Positions 25,294-33,959 of a stretch of 64,000 nucleotides of DNA are shown here, piece after piece. The stretch comes from CAVPWP01 sp050789285. GTDB lineage: Bacteria > Pseudomonadota > Alphaproteobacteria > Rhodobacterales > Rhodobacteraceae. The translations under genes and the position numbers were made by a program. Numbering within the stretch: the first letter of the stretch is position 1; every line of letters begins with the position of its first letter. The stretch lies in contig NZ_JBOUVX010000002.1 of assembly GCF_050789285.1 (NCBI RefSeq), positions 186,001 to 250,000 on the forward strand, written 5' to 3'. The notes under the pieces were generated by a model. That model saw nothing but the letters and a program-made list of their open reading frames with translations. It ran no database searches and had not been told where the DNA came from.

Positions 25294-28200
25294 TCAGGGA
25301 ATGTCGGCCAGAACTTCGTCGTCCAGCGTCACTTCATCGGGCATCTGGTCGCCCAGCACCGGCTGCCCTTCGGTCAGGGCGGCCCAAAGCTCGGCGTTCG
25401 CCTGCGCGTCCATCTGGTCGCCAAGGACCGACAGGTTGAACTGCCCGGTGCCCGCGCCCTCCTGACCGACGCGCAGAATAACCTGGTCGCGACCATAGTC
25501 GAAGACCAGCCGTGCATCGCGCGCGGCCGAAAGCCCGGTCACGTCGATACCCGAGAATGCGCCGATCAGTTCATCGACCGAAATCAGCGTATGGTCACCC
25601 GCTTCGGCCGCAAGACCGCTGAGATCGAGCCGCAGCGTGCCTTCGCCAAGGTTGATGCCGGACGAGACGTTGACCGCCTGATCGAAATTCGCGCCGCTGC
25701 GGAACTCGCTGATGGTTCCCAGCTTGCCACCTTCAGCATCGAAGCTCAGAATTCCGCCTTGTTCGAGTCTCAATACAGCCGTGTCTCCGGCGACCCCTTC
25801 GAAGCCGACCTTCGCCGTTCCCCCGACGATCTCGATCATGCTGCCGTTCTCAAGATCGAAGCGGGCTCCGTCCGTTGCCAGAAGCGCCTGTCCGTTCGTG
25901 ATCCGAAGGTCCATGCGACCGTCAATCGCGCCTTTGTTGGCGAACCGGCCGCCATTCAGATCAACGTCCAGAAGCGCGTCGCCATCGTAGCCGTTGATCC
26001 AGATCTGACCCGATTCGGCGATCACGAACTGGCCGCCCTTGCCTTCGGCGAGGATGTCGCCGCGGACATCGAGACGTCCGTGGTTCGCCGTCAGTCGCCC
26101 GCCGTCGCCGAAATCGAAGTCCTGGATCTTCGTGGTGCCGCCGTACATGACCCAGTTTCCGGCAAGGTCGACACTGTCGCCGGCGAAGGTGCCCGGAAGG
26201 TCCTGGGTGGACCAGTTCAGGCGGTTGTCCCAGCGTACGCCATCGGCGAGGTCATTTGGCACGAAACGCAGGGTGTCCTCCTCGAGACGAACGTCGGGCG
26301 TCAGCCCGAAGCCTGCCTGGAAGAACTCGATGATCATCTCGGCGTCGGAGACTCCGTCGAAGGCGCCCTGTGCCGACGCGCGCAGGTAGTCGGCAAGATC
26401 GGAAATCGAAGCGTTGGGCTTGTCGAGGAGCTGGGCGGTAAAGCGCTGGATCGTGGTGAGGTCCAGGACGTTCGCGTTGAGGCCATCGGTATTGGCGTCC
26501 TGGAAGCCGGGATCGCGGTTTGAGCCCCGCCAATTGTAGACGATCGTGTCGTTGTAATAGGCTTCGGTGCCGCCTTTGACCGCGTCTTCGCTACGGGTCT
26601 TCTCGGCAAGCTCATTCGGATCATCGGGGTTCGCAAGGTGCGCAACGATGTTGTCGACCCAGGTCGTCAGCGGGGCATAGTCGCCCATGCCGCCGGTAAG
26701 CTGGCCATTCGGCCCGCCATAGACGTTGAACCCAGCCGAAGTGACGACGTTGTCGGCGTAAAGCGAATAGTTGCCAATCTTGACGCCGTCGATTTCCTTG
26801 CCGCCACTCACGTAAACGGCCGCGTTGTTGTCGAGGAAGACGTTGTCCTCGATGTATGCGCCGCCACGGAACTGGGCCCCGAAGGATGCCGCGCGCATGG
26901 TGATGCTGTCCCGGAACGTCACATCCAACGTGTTCGACTGCATGTAGATGTTGTGGCTGTAGATGCTGGGGGGCTGCGGCCCATCCAGCGACATGCCCGG
27001 GTCATACCCCTCGACCCATGAGTTATGGTCCCACAAGGTGTTCTCGATCAGAATGCCTTTGGTTTCACTCGAAAAGATCCCGCTGATGCGGTTCGGGGAT
27101 GCTTCCCAGGACCCGTCCCTGACGGACTCCTCGCGGACAACGTCGAAGATCTCGGAGTTGCGGATCGTGAACCCCTCGGACCTCATGACGGCTATCTCTT
27201 CTCCTCTGGATGTGATGTTTTCCATGAGGATGTTGCTGCTGGGATTGAAGGAGGCGCCGGCACCAAGCTCGATATTGCTGAATACGACGTTCGTCGCGCC
27301 TTCCTTGATGGCGGTCACCGTCTCCGTCAGGATCGGCTTTTCGCCTTCGCCATAGGACGTGATGTGAATCGGATGCAGCTCGGATTCGCCGGTGATTCCG
27401 GCGCGCAGGATGCCGCTGATTTTGTACTCGTAGCCGGCCTCAAGTCGCAGCCAGTGCGACGCGGGTTCCTTTGCCGACGCCTCGGCAAGTGTTCTCCAAA
27501 GGCTGTTGGCTGCATCTTCCGCCAACGCCATGCCTTCCGACGCGCCGTATTCGGGATTCGCGGCGAGCCAGGCACCGGTGATCTTGTCGACCGAAAGCCC
27601 CTCAAGCGCCGCGATGTCCGAAAGCGTCAGCGCATCATCGCTGCCCGAGACATAGACGTCGCGGTGATTGTCGCCCCATTCGACGATCAGTTCTCCATTC
27701 TCATCCGTCTCGAGCATGTAGAAGTCGCCCAGGCCCCAGCCACCCTGCACCGGTCCCTGCAGCACGTTCAGGTCGGCGCGGACGGTCTCGACGGTTCCGT
27801 CTGTCCTGGTGATCTCATACTGAAACGCTAGGTCGCCGGTATAGTCGGTACCGGTCAGCACCAAAGCCAGCGACTGGTCGGGGTTGACGGTCACGTTGCC
27901 TGCGGCAGGACCTTCGAGGACACGCACCGAGGCGATGTCGTCACCCGAAGGGCGCAGCGTGGTAACGCGACCCGAAAGCACGTCGGACGCGACTTCCGAC
28001 ACGACAACCTCGTTCCCCTGACCTCCGGACGATCCGCTCCCGGCACCACCGGGCTGGGTGGGCGCGACGACGTTGTCAGGATTGCCCTCGGGCGGCGGCG
28101 GGGTCGGATCGGGCGATGTCGTGACAGGCGGTGTGGGCGTGGGGTTTCCCTGCGTCCCGCCGCCCGTCGGGTCCCCCTTCGTCCCGGTATCGCCAGGCGT

Positions 28201-28323
28201 GACCTTGTCAGGTTTGGACGAGGTCGGCATCTTTCCCGAAGCGACGTCGCCGCCCTTGCCCCCGGCACCCGCCATCCCAAGCGCCGATCCGAAAAGGGCC
28301 AAAAGCATGATGAGGGGATTCAT
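25294..28323 (-). CDS. Large secreted right-handed beta-helix protein in the polysaccharide region
   Basis: The 1009-residue protein starts with a short signal-like segment (MNPLIMLLALFGSALGMA). A Gly/Pro/Thr-rich low-complexity linker (about 20-110) and an Ig/cadherin-like beta module (about 110-205) follow. A right-handed parallel beta-helix of the pectate-lyase/parallel-repeat type occupies about 290-570 (ITGESELHPIHITSYGEGEK, then NVVFSNIELG, FTIRNSEIFDV, HNIYMQSNTLDVTFRDSITM). A second beta-rich repetitive domain lies at about 690-940 with an acidic end. No catalytic residues can be assigned. A glycan lyase, glycan-binding or biofilm role is inferred from fold and neighbours. GGGGAG precedes the start; a perfect CtrA-like box lies 110 bp upstream. 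Confidence 0.85.
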   Translation of the reverse strand: MNPLIMLLALFGSALGMAGAGGKGGDVASGKMPTSSKPDKVTPGDTGTKGDPTGGGTQGNPTPTPPVTTSPDPTPPPPEGNPDNVVAPTQPGGAGSGSSGGQGNEVVVSEVASDVLSGRVTTLRPSGDDIASVRVLEGPAAGNVTVNPDQSLALVLTGTDYTGDLAFQYEITRTDGTVETVRADLNVLQGPVQGGWGLGDFYMLETDENGELIVEWGDNHRDVYVSGSDDALTLSDIAALEGLSVDKITGAWLAANPEYGASEGMALAEDAANSLWRTLAEASAKEPASHWLRLEAGYEYKISGILRAGITGESELHPIHITSYGEGEKPILTETVTAIKEGATNVVFSNIELGAGASFNPSSNILMENITSRGEEIAVMRSEGFTIRNSEIFDVVREESVRDGSWEASPNRISGIFSSETKGILIENTLWDHNSWVEGYDPGMSLDGPQPPSIYSHNIYMQSNTLDVTFRDSITMRAASFGAQFRGGAYIEDNVFLDNNAAVYVSGGKEIDGVKIGNYSLYADNVVTSAGFNVYGGPNGQLTGGMGDYAPLTTWVDNIVAHLANPDDPNELAEKTRSEDAVKGGTEAYYNDTIVYNWRGSNRDPGFQDANTDGLNANVLDLTTIQRFTAQLLDKPNASISDLADYLRASAQGAFDGVSDAEMIIEFFQAGFGLTPDVRLEEDTLRFVPNDLADGVRWDNRLNWSTQDLPGTFAGDSVDLAGNWVMYGGTTKIQDFDFGDGGRLTANHGRLDVRGDILAEGKGGQFVIAESGQIWINGYDGDALLDVDLNGGRFANKGAIDGRMDLRITNGQALLATDGARFDLENGSMIEIVGGTAKVGFEGVAGDTAVLRLEQGGILSFDAEGGKLGTISEFRSGANFDQAVNVSSGINLGEGTLRLDLSGLAAEAGDHTLISVDELIGAFSGIDVTGLSAARDARLVFDYGRDQVILRVGQEGAGTGQFNLSVLGDQMDAQANAELWAALTEGQPVLGDQMPDEVTLDDEVLADIP

Positions 28324-28937
28324 GATGTGGCGCTCCCCGATCCAAGGGTGGCCACCTGCGCGAGCATTTGGGTCATGGGTTCTCTTCCAGCGTTCTGCGT
28401 GGATGACTGAACTACTCGGAACCGGAACAACCTTAATGCGGCGTTAAACTGCGAGTTTGTGGCCAATCTTCGGCGGACCTGCGGCGGCGGGCGGACGATT
28501 GTACGTCGCCGTCGCCGCAATCGCAGCGGTGCTTTGACGTCATCTGCATTGGGGAAACAATGGCCGGCAGCTCGCCCTTGAAATTTGCGCAGGAAGCCGC
28601 CGCACTCCGGCGGAAATCGGCCATGAATCCGCCGGCGCCCGGCCGTCAAACGTGGTCTCGCGGAGAGATGCCTTGACTCGGGAAAAGACCGCTGGTGCCG
28701 AACGCGGCCCGCGCCCGATCCTGGCCCGGGGGTTCGGGGCCCGTGCCCTTACGACAGCGTGGCGGACCATCCGCAGGGAGCGAAAATCCTGTCAGGTCCT
28801 GCGAATCGGCAAAACGTAGGCTTTGCCAGGAAAGGGCGACCTCCCGCTCCCGCGCGAGGCATGGCCCCCGATGGCGAAAGCTTCCAGTCGCCCGGCATCA
28901 CACCGCGACGGGCACCGCCTGCCGGATGGCGAAAACC
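28324..28937. other. Intergenic region between the beta-helix gene and galE
   Basis: These 614 bases hold no frame I can support as a gene. The part nearest 28323 is the leader and regulatory region of the beta-helix gene, including the CtrA-like box. The part nearest 28938 is downstream of galE. A short direct repeat GATGGCGAAA occurs at about 28869 and 28925. Confidence 0.5.
28433..28447 (-). promoter_or_regulatory. Perfect CtrA-type box TTAA-N7-TTAA upstream of the beta-helix gene
   Basis: Both half-sites match exactly at N7 spacing: TTAA-CGCCGCA-TTAA on the minus strand. It is the best CtrA-type match in the window and lies 110 bp upstream of the start of the secreted beta-helix gene. 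Confidence 0.6.
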
Positions 28938-29921
28938 TCAGTTTCCGTATCCGCGCGGGTTTGCCTTGTGCCAGGCCCAGGCCGTGGCAATGGTGTCCTC
29001 GATATAGGTATAGCGCGGCTCCCACCCCAGCTGGGTTTTCAGCTTCGTGGAGTCGGCAACAAGTCGGGGTGGATCGCCCGGGCGGCGGGGGCCCACCTTC
29101 TGCGGAATGGGACGGCCAACCACGCGTTCGCAGGCTGCGATGATCTCCCGAACCGACTGCCCCTGACCGGTGCCGATGTTGAAGACCTCGGCCGTCTTGG
29201 TGTCTGTGGACTCGATGGCCAGCCGATGGGCCGAGGCAAGATCGTCGGTATGCACATAATCGCGAATGCAGGTGCCATCCGGTGTCGGATAGTCCGTGCC
29301 GAAGATCGTGATCGCGGCGCGTTGACCAAGGGCGGCTTGCAGCACAAGCGGGATCAGATGGCTCTCGGGCTGGTGGTCCTCGCCGAAGCGGCCATCGGGA
29401 TCGGCACCCGAAGCGTTGAAGTAGCGCAGAATTGTGAACCCCAGTCCATAGGCGCCGGCGAAGTCGCGGATCATCCATTCGACCGCAAGCTTGGTGCGGG
29501 CATAGGGCGAGAACGGGTCCTGGGGCGTCGTCTCGCTCATGGTGTCGGAGCCTGTCATGCCATAGGTCGCGCAGGTCGAGGAAAACAGCATCCGCCCGAC
29601 GCCAGCGGCGCGCATGGCGTTGAGCAGGCTGCGTGTGCCGCAAATATTGTTGCCATAGTAGTAGTCGGGGTTCTCGACGGATTCGCCGACATAGGTCGCG
29701 GCCGCGAAGTGCATCACCGCCTCGGCACCGAAATCGGCAAGCACCGAGGCAAGCCTTTCGGTATCGGCAATGTCGCCTTCGATCAGCGGATGATCTCCCA
29801 CCGCGCGGGCGTGCCCCTGGACGAGATTGTCATAAGCCAGTACCTCATGCCCGTGCGCCGCAAGGTGACGAAGGCAGGCGCTGCCGACATAGCCGGCGCC
29901 TCCGGTGATGAGGATCTTCAT
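28938..29921 (-). CDS. galE: UDP-glucose 4-epimerase
   Basis: GalE interconverts UDP-glucose and UDP-galactose with bound NAD. The 327 residues carry TGGAGYVGSACLRHL, VMHFAAATYVGES, the catalytic SSTCATYG and YARTKLAVE (Tyr-x3-Lys), NASGADPDGRFGEDH, and YPTPDGTCIRDYVHTDDLA. I chose the ATG at 29921 because AAAGGA lies 7 bases before it; the in-frame ATG 39 bases upstream is less likely. It follows the GT4 gene and a possible small ORF on the same strand, so one transcript for GT4-galE is likely. Confidence 0.96.
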   Translation of the reverse strand: MKILITGGAGYVGSACLRHLAAHGHEVLAYDNLVQGHARAVGDHPLIEGDIADTERLASVLADFGAEAVMHFAAATYVGESVENPDYYYGNNICGTRSLLNAMRAAGVGRMLFSSTCATYGMTGSDTMSETTPQDPFSPYARTKLAVEWMIRDFAGAYGLGFTILRYFNASGADPDGRFGEDHQPESHLIPLVLQAALGQRAAITIFGTDYPTPDGTCIRDYVHTDDLASAHRLAIESTDTKTAEVFNIGTGQGQSVREIIAACERVVGRPIPQKVGPRRPGDPPRLVADSTKLKTQLGWEPRYTYIEDTIATAWAWHKANPRGYGN

Positions 29922-29975
29922 GGCACATCCTTTCGCGACTGGCCTTCCGGACTTCGGCAAACGGCGGACGGAGGC

Positions 29976-30122
29976 TTATCTGCCGTCGACATCGGCACCG
30001 CCGTGGGCGTAGCGGTCGCCGCAGGTCAAGACAGGGCCGCCCTCATCGTTCGCACGGGGCGCGGGACGATCCGCACCGTTGTGGGTGAAGTCGAAGCAGT
30101 CCAGGATCGGGACAAACCTCAC
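29976..30122 (-). CDS. Possible small 48-residue protein coupled to the GT4 gene
   Basis: A GTG at 30122 overlaps the TGA of the GT4 gene (GTGA) and opens a 48-codon frame ending TAA at 29976, 54 bp before galE. The translation (starts MRFVPILDCFDFTHNGADRP) is mixed, polar and has two Cys. I know no homologue. The stop-start overlap on the same strand is the only positive evidence; a chance frame in spacer DNA is as likely. Confidence 0.3.
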   Translation of the reverse strand: MRFVPILDCFDFTHNGADRPAPRANDEGGPVLTCGDRYAHGGADVDGR

Positions 30123-31351
30123 CTGCGCGCCTCCAACTTTTCCCGATAGAGGTCGAGCAAGCCGTCAATACAGGTTTGAAAGTCGAACTTCTGCACCACA
30201 TGCTTCCGGCCCGCTTCGGCCAGTCGTTCAGCAAGATCGGGGTCCCGCATGAGCTTTTCCAGCGCATCGGCCAGTCCGGTCGCGTCGTGAGGTTCGACCA
30301 GAAGCCCGGTTTCGCCGTCGCGGACCAAGTCTGGAATCCCCACAAGCCGCGTCGACACCGCCGGCAAGCCGCAGGCCATGGCTTCCATCAGCACCTGGGG
30401 AAGCCCGTCGACGTCATTGTCCGAGGCCCAGACGCAGGCAAGGCAGTAGACATCTCCGCTGCCAAGGAATGTCGGGATGTCCTCTTGCATCTGGGCCTTG
30501 CCGGTCAGGGTCACAAGCTCGGCAAGTCCGGCCGCCGCGATCCGTTCCCGCAAGGCAGCTTCGTCCGGCCCCGAGCCCCCGATGGTGCAGTGGAAATCGA
30601 CGCCCCGATCCCGCAGGATCGCGCAGGCATCGATCAGGACGGCGAACCCCTTCTTTTCGACAAGGCGCCCCGACGACAGGATGTTGAAAGGCGCCCCCTC
30701 GGGCCGGGTGCGGCGGTTCGGCTTGAAATGCGACGTGTCGATGCCGCAGTAGGCGATGTGCATCTGCTCGGGCCGGGCGCCGTTATCGAGGTAGAATTGG
30801 CGGTGGAACTCGGAAATGCAGATGATGAACTCGGCCCGCCGGATCTTGTCGACAAGCGCGCAACGGTCCCGGAAAAGATCTGCGGCATGGCCGGTGAAAC
30901 TGAACGATGTGCCGGTCAGCCATGCGCCATACATCGCCACCGTGCCGGCCGAATGAATCCACTGGGAATGGATGTGGCTGACGTCCTGCCCCCGAAGACC
31001 AGCCGCCCAATGGCAGGCGACGACCAGATGCCAGATGCCAACGACGCGGTTGCGGACCGATTCCCGCGGGCCGGTCAGCGCGTTCCAGAGGGCACCGAAG
31101 AACCGCCCGCGGAACCGGAAAGGGGCCGCAAGAAGGTCGATCGTCGTTCGGGCAAGCGGCAATGGATAGATATAGCGCGTGTTTGCCCCGATTGACTTGA
31201 TTTCGATCGAACGAAAGTAATTCGTCTCGGATCGGCGAAGCGCGTGCAGGACGAAGGGTATGCCATTGCGGGCAAGGATGCGCAGCTCGTTGCCAACCCA
31301 CGGATCCGTCGTGCCTTGAATGGACATGTAGTGAATCATGGAAACCGGCAC
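30119..31351 (-). CDS. Glycosyltransferase family 4 (GT-B) enzyme
   Basis: The 410-residue protein is a retaining GT4-type transferase, probably cytoplasmic at the inner-membrane face. The N-terminal domain has HIHSQWIHSAGTVAMYGAWL and FTGHAADLF; the C-terminal nucleotide-sugar domain has ILSSGRLVEKKGFAVLIDA, GGSGPDEAAL, VTLTGKAQM, and the E-x7-E-like donor motif DGLPQVLMEAMACGLPAVS. Donor and acceptor cannot be read. Its product would be transferred onto the lipid-linked repeat that the flippase downstream could export. Confidence 0.92.
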   Translation of the reverse strand: MPVSMIHYMSIQGTTDPWVGNELRILARNGIPFVLHALRRSETNYFRSIEIKSIGANTRYIYPLPLARTTIDLLAAPFRFRGRFFGALWNALTGPRESVRNRVVGIWHLVVACHWAAGLRGQDVSHIHSQWIHSAGTVAMYGAWLTGTSFSFTGHAADLFRDRCALVDKIRRAEFIICISEFHRQFYLDNGARPEQMHIAYCGIDTSHFKPNRRTRPEGAPFNILSSGRLVEKKGFAVLIDACAILRDRGVDFHCTIGGSGPDEAALRERIAAAGLAELVTLTGKAQMQEDIPTFLGSGDVYCLACVWASDNDVDGLPQVLMEAMACGLPAVSTRLVGIPDLVRDGETGLLVEPHDATGLADALEKLMRDPDLAERLAEAGRKHVVQKFDFQTCIDGLLDLYREKLEARR

Positions 31352-31745
31352 TGCCTCGAACGCGCTGTGGTGCCATGTACGCGTTGAACAGAATCAGGGC
31401 AAGCGATCAACCCCGATTGGGTCCCAAAGGCCTTCCGTAGGGCCCGAAAGGGGCAACAGAGGTGCGGTATTCAGACTTTGTCGACCTTTGGGCGACGCAA
31501 GCGGCTGGGCGGCGATCACTTGCCGGGCCACAAGGGTGCCAACTTGCCGAGCTTCTGGCCCGCATGTGCACATTCCGATCGACACCCACGGCATTGTCGC
31601 AGATGCACGTCGCGGTCGTGTGCATATGTTGACGGCGGACATCGAGATGCGCGAGAGGGGCTGAGGTGCCGAACGGACATCTCTGGCCCATCTTCCGAAG
31701 GTTCGTTAGACCATCGGCGAACGGCTGTTTGCAGAAAGGACAGTC
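31352..31745. other. Intergenic region between the GT4 gene and the sulfotransferase
   Basis: About 394 bases between divergent genes hold both promoters by position. Short frames on either strand lack start sites and domain content. I see no hairpin or repeat strong enough to name. AGAAAGGA just before 31746 is the ribosome site of the plus-strand gene. Confidence 0.45.
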
Positions 31746-32591
31746 ATGATCATCAGTCCGCGGCATGGCTTCGTGTTCGTCCATGTCCCGAAATGCGCTG
31801 GCACCTCGGTCAGGACGCAAATCGCCACCTGCGATCCCGATCATATCGCCTTGGCGAATCCTGGCACGCACCCGGTCCTTGGGCGCATCGACTATGGTCA
31901 CATCCCCTTGACGCAGCTACGCGAGCATTTCCCGACGCACTACGACTATCTCGAGCGGTTCCCTGCCTTCGCAGTGATCCGCGATCCGCTGTCCCGGTTC
32001 GGGTCTTCGGTCCGGCAACTGCTGTGGCAGTACGAGCGGACCCCGATGACCATGATCCCTCCCGAGGTCCTGCGTACACGTGTGCTTGAAGTGATCGACC
32101 AAGTGGCGGACGAAGTCGACGCGCCATCCGCCCCGATGATCTTCTTCGCCCGGCAGCGGGATTTCGTCTTCGACGGCGCGCGCCGGATGGTCGATCATCT
32201 GGTCCCGATCGAACACGTTGCAGACCTTGTCGGCTACCTGTCGCGAAAGACGGGCACGCCCATGGATCCTGACCGCCGCAGCAACCAGAACGTCGATCTG
32301 AGGGCGAAATGGCTTGGCCCGTTGGCCTATGACGTGAACGACGCGCTGCGCCGCCGTCTGCCGCCGCAGTGGCACGACCGGATCAAGAGCACGGCTGTCA
32401 GACTTCTTGCGTCGCGCAAGAGCGCCGCCGAAACCAGCGGCATACTCGATCTTCCGGAAGTGCGAAGCTTCGTTTCCCGAACCTATGCCGACGACCTTGC
32501 CCTGTATCGACAGGCACGGACAGAAGCGCCTGCTCTGATCGCGGGTTTCAAGAGCGGGGACCTTCCGTCCGAAGCGAAGGCCGCCGGCTAG
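31746..32591 (+). CDS. Sulfotransferase-family protein
   Basis: It probably transfers sulfate from PAPS to a sugar of the surface polysaccharide. The 281 residues carry the PAPS 5'-phosphosulfate site FVFVHVPKCAGTSVR near the N-terminus and the 3'-phosphate motif FAVIRDPLSRFGSSV (about 73-87), both standard for the Sulfotransfer_2 group of carbohydrate sulfotransferases. No signal peptide is visible. AGAAAGGA precedes the ATG. The gene lies between glycosyltransferase and flippase genes. PAPS synthesis genes (cysDNC) are not in the window. Confidence 0.88.
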   Translation: MIISPRHGFVFVHVPKCAGTSVRTQIATCDPDHIALANPGTHPVLGRIDYGHIPLTQLREHFPTHYDYLERFPAFAVIRDPLSRFGSSVRQLLWQYERTPMTMIPPEVLRTRVLEVIDQVADEVDAPSAPMIFFARQRDFVFDGARRMVDHLVPIEHVADLVGYLSRKTGTPMDPDRRSNQNVDLRAKWLGPLAYDVNDALRRRLPPQWHDRIKSTAVRLLASRKSAAETSGILDLPEVRSFVSRTYADDLALYRQARTEAPALIAGFKSGDLPSEAKAAG

Positions 32592-32594
32592 AGA

Positions 32595-33956
32595 ATGCTT
32601 GGTCGACTGAAGAACCTTTTTTCCGGCGAAGGATTGGGCGCGCGCGCAAGTCGTGGGACGCTCATCACTATGCTGGGGATATTGGGTGCAAACCTGCTTC
32701 GCCTCACCTCGAACCTGGTCCTGACCCGGCTGCTGTTTCCCGAAGCGTTCGGCCTTATGGCGCTGGTGCAGGTGTTTCTGTCCGGTGCGAAAATGTTCTC
32801 GGACATCGGACTTCACACGTCCATTGTGCAGCACGCCCGTGGGGACGAACCGGCGTTCATTGACACAGCCTGGACGCTTCAGGTGCTTCGGGGTTTTCTG
32901 CTGTACTTCGGCGTCGTCCTGATTTCGCCTTACGTGGCGGCTTTCTATGATGAGCCGCTTCTTGGGGAAATCCTTCCTGTCGCCGGTCTTGGGCTAGTCA
33001 TCGCGGGCTTCACTCCGTCGAAGATCATGGTCGCAAGCCGCCACCTGCAACTCGGCTGGCAGACCGCCCTGGGACTCAGCAATCAGGCCGTCACGATCCT
33101 GGTTTCCGTAGGTCTGGCGCTCTGGCTCCAGTCGGTCTGGGCGATCGTCTTGGGAAATCTCGTCGGCGGAGTGCTTCGGAACTTGGGTCTGCGGATCTAC
33201 ATGCCGGGCAGATCCGATCGGTTTGGCTGGGAATGGAGCGCGGCGAGGGAGCTTGTCGGCTTCGGCAAGTATATCTTCGTCAGCACGCTGGCCAGCTTCG
33301 TTGTGGTCAACGGTGACCGCGCCGTCCTGGGCAAGTTCGTGTCGCTCGAGATGTTGGGGGTCTATTCGATCGCCATGTCTCTCGCCGGACTTCCGATGAC
33401 ATACATGGACCGGCTTCGCGGCGCCGTGGTCTTTCCCCTCTACAGCCGCCGTCCGCCGCACGAACACCCCGAGGCCAGGCGCAAGATCTTTCGGGCGCGC
33501 TTCATGTTAACCGGTCTTGGGTTTCTGGGCTGTCTTCTGCTTGCGCTCTTCGGGGACATGCTGATCCGCCTGATGTATGATCCAAGGTATTACGCCGCAG
33601 GCGGCATCACTGTGGTCGCGGCGGTCAGTCTTCTTCCCATGATCATCGTCTCGACCTATGGAAACATCCTGCTGGCGAACGGGCGATCGGACCGTTTTGC
33701 CCTGCTTACCGTGCTGAATTCGGCACTTCGACTGACGGTGCTTTATGTCGGCGTCACACAGTACGGGGTACTTGGCGCGGCTGCCGCCGCCGCGTTTGCA
33801 ACGTTGCTCCATTATCCGATCCTTGTGGCGCTGACCTGGCGATATCGCGCCTGGGACCCGGTTCACGACGCTGTCTTCGCCGTGATCGCGATCGCGATCG
33901 CTTTTCTTGCCTGGTCGATCAACGCGGACGCGATCCTCGCCGTCCCGCGATTCTAG
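32595..33956 (+). CDS. Oligosaccharide flippase (Wzx-type, MOP superfamily)
   Basis: Wzx-type proteins flip undecaprenyl-linked sugar repeats to the periplasm. The 453 residues form many hydrophobic helices without a signal peptide. The N-terminal part has the family stretch LGARASRGTLITMLGILGAN, then LVLTRLLFPEAFGLMALVQV. Charged loops follow between helices (IMVASRHLQLGWQTALG). It begins 3 bp after the sulfotransferase stop, so the two are one operon. A PST-type polysaccharide exporter is the same fold and cannot be separated here. No Wzy polymerase is recognised in the window. Confidence 0.87.
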   Translation: MLGRLKNLFSGEGLGARASRGTLITMLGILGANLLRLTSNLVLTRLLFPEAFGLMALVQVFLSGAKMFSDIGLHTSIVQHARGDEPAFIDTAWTLQVLRGFLLYFGVVLISPYVAAFYDEPLLGEILPVAGLGLVIAGFTPSKIMVASRHLQLGWQTALGLSNQAVTILVSVGLALWLQSVWAIVLGNLVGGVLRNLGLRIYMPGRSDRFGWEWSAARELVGFGKYIFVSTLASFVVVNGDRAVLGKFVSLEMLGVYSIAMSLAGLPMTYMDRLRGAVVFPLYSRRPPHEHPEARRKIFRARFMLTGLGFLGCLLLALFGDMLIRLMYDPRYYAAGGITVVAAVSLLPMIIVSTYGNILLANGRSDRFALLTVLNSALRLTVLYVGVTQYGVLGAAAAAAFATLLHYPILVALTWRYRAWDPVHDAVFAVIAIAIAFLAWSINADAILAVPRF

Positions 33957-33959
33957 GAG

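Noticed and set aside
25249..26523. A 424-codon plus-strand frame opposite the beta-helix gene
   Set aside because: Shadow of a gene with signal peptide, ribosome site and recognisable fold on the other strand.
28695..30149. A 484-codon plus-strand frame across galE
   Set aside because: Shadow of galE; the 5' part lies in spacer with no start signal.
31407..31901. A 164-codon minus-strand frame overlapping the sulfotransferase start
   Set aside because: Overlaps the sulfotransferase N-terminal motif and has no ribosome site or domain.
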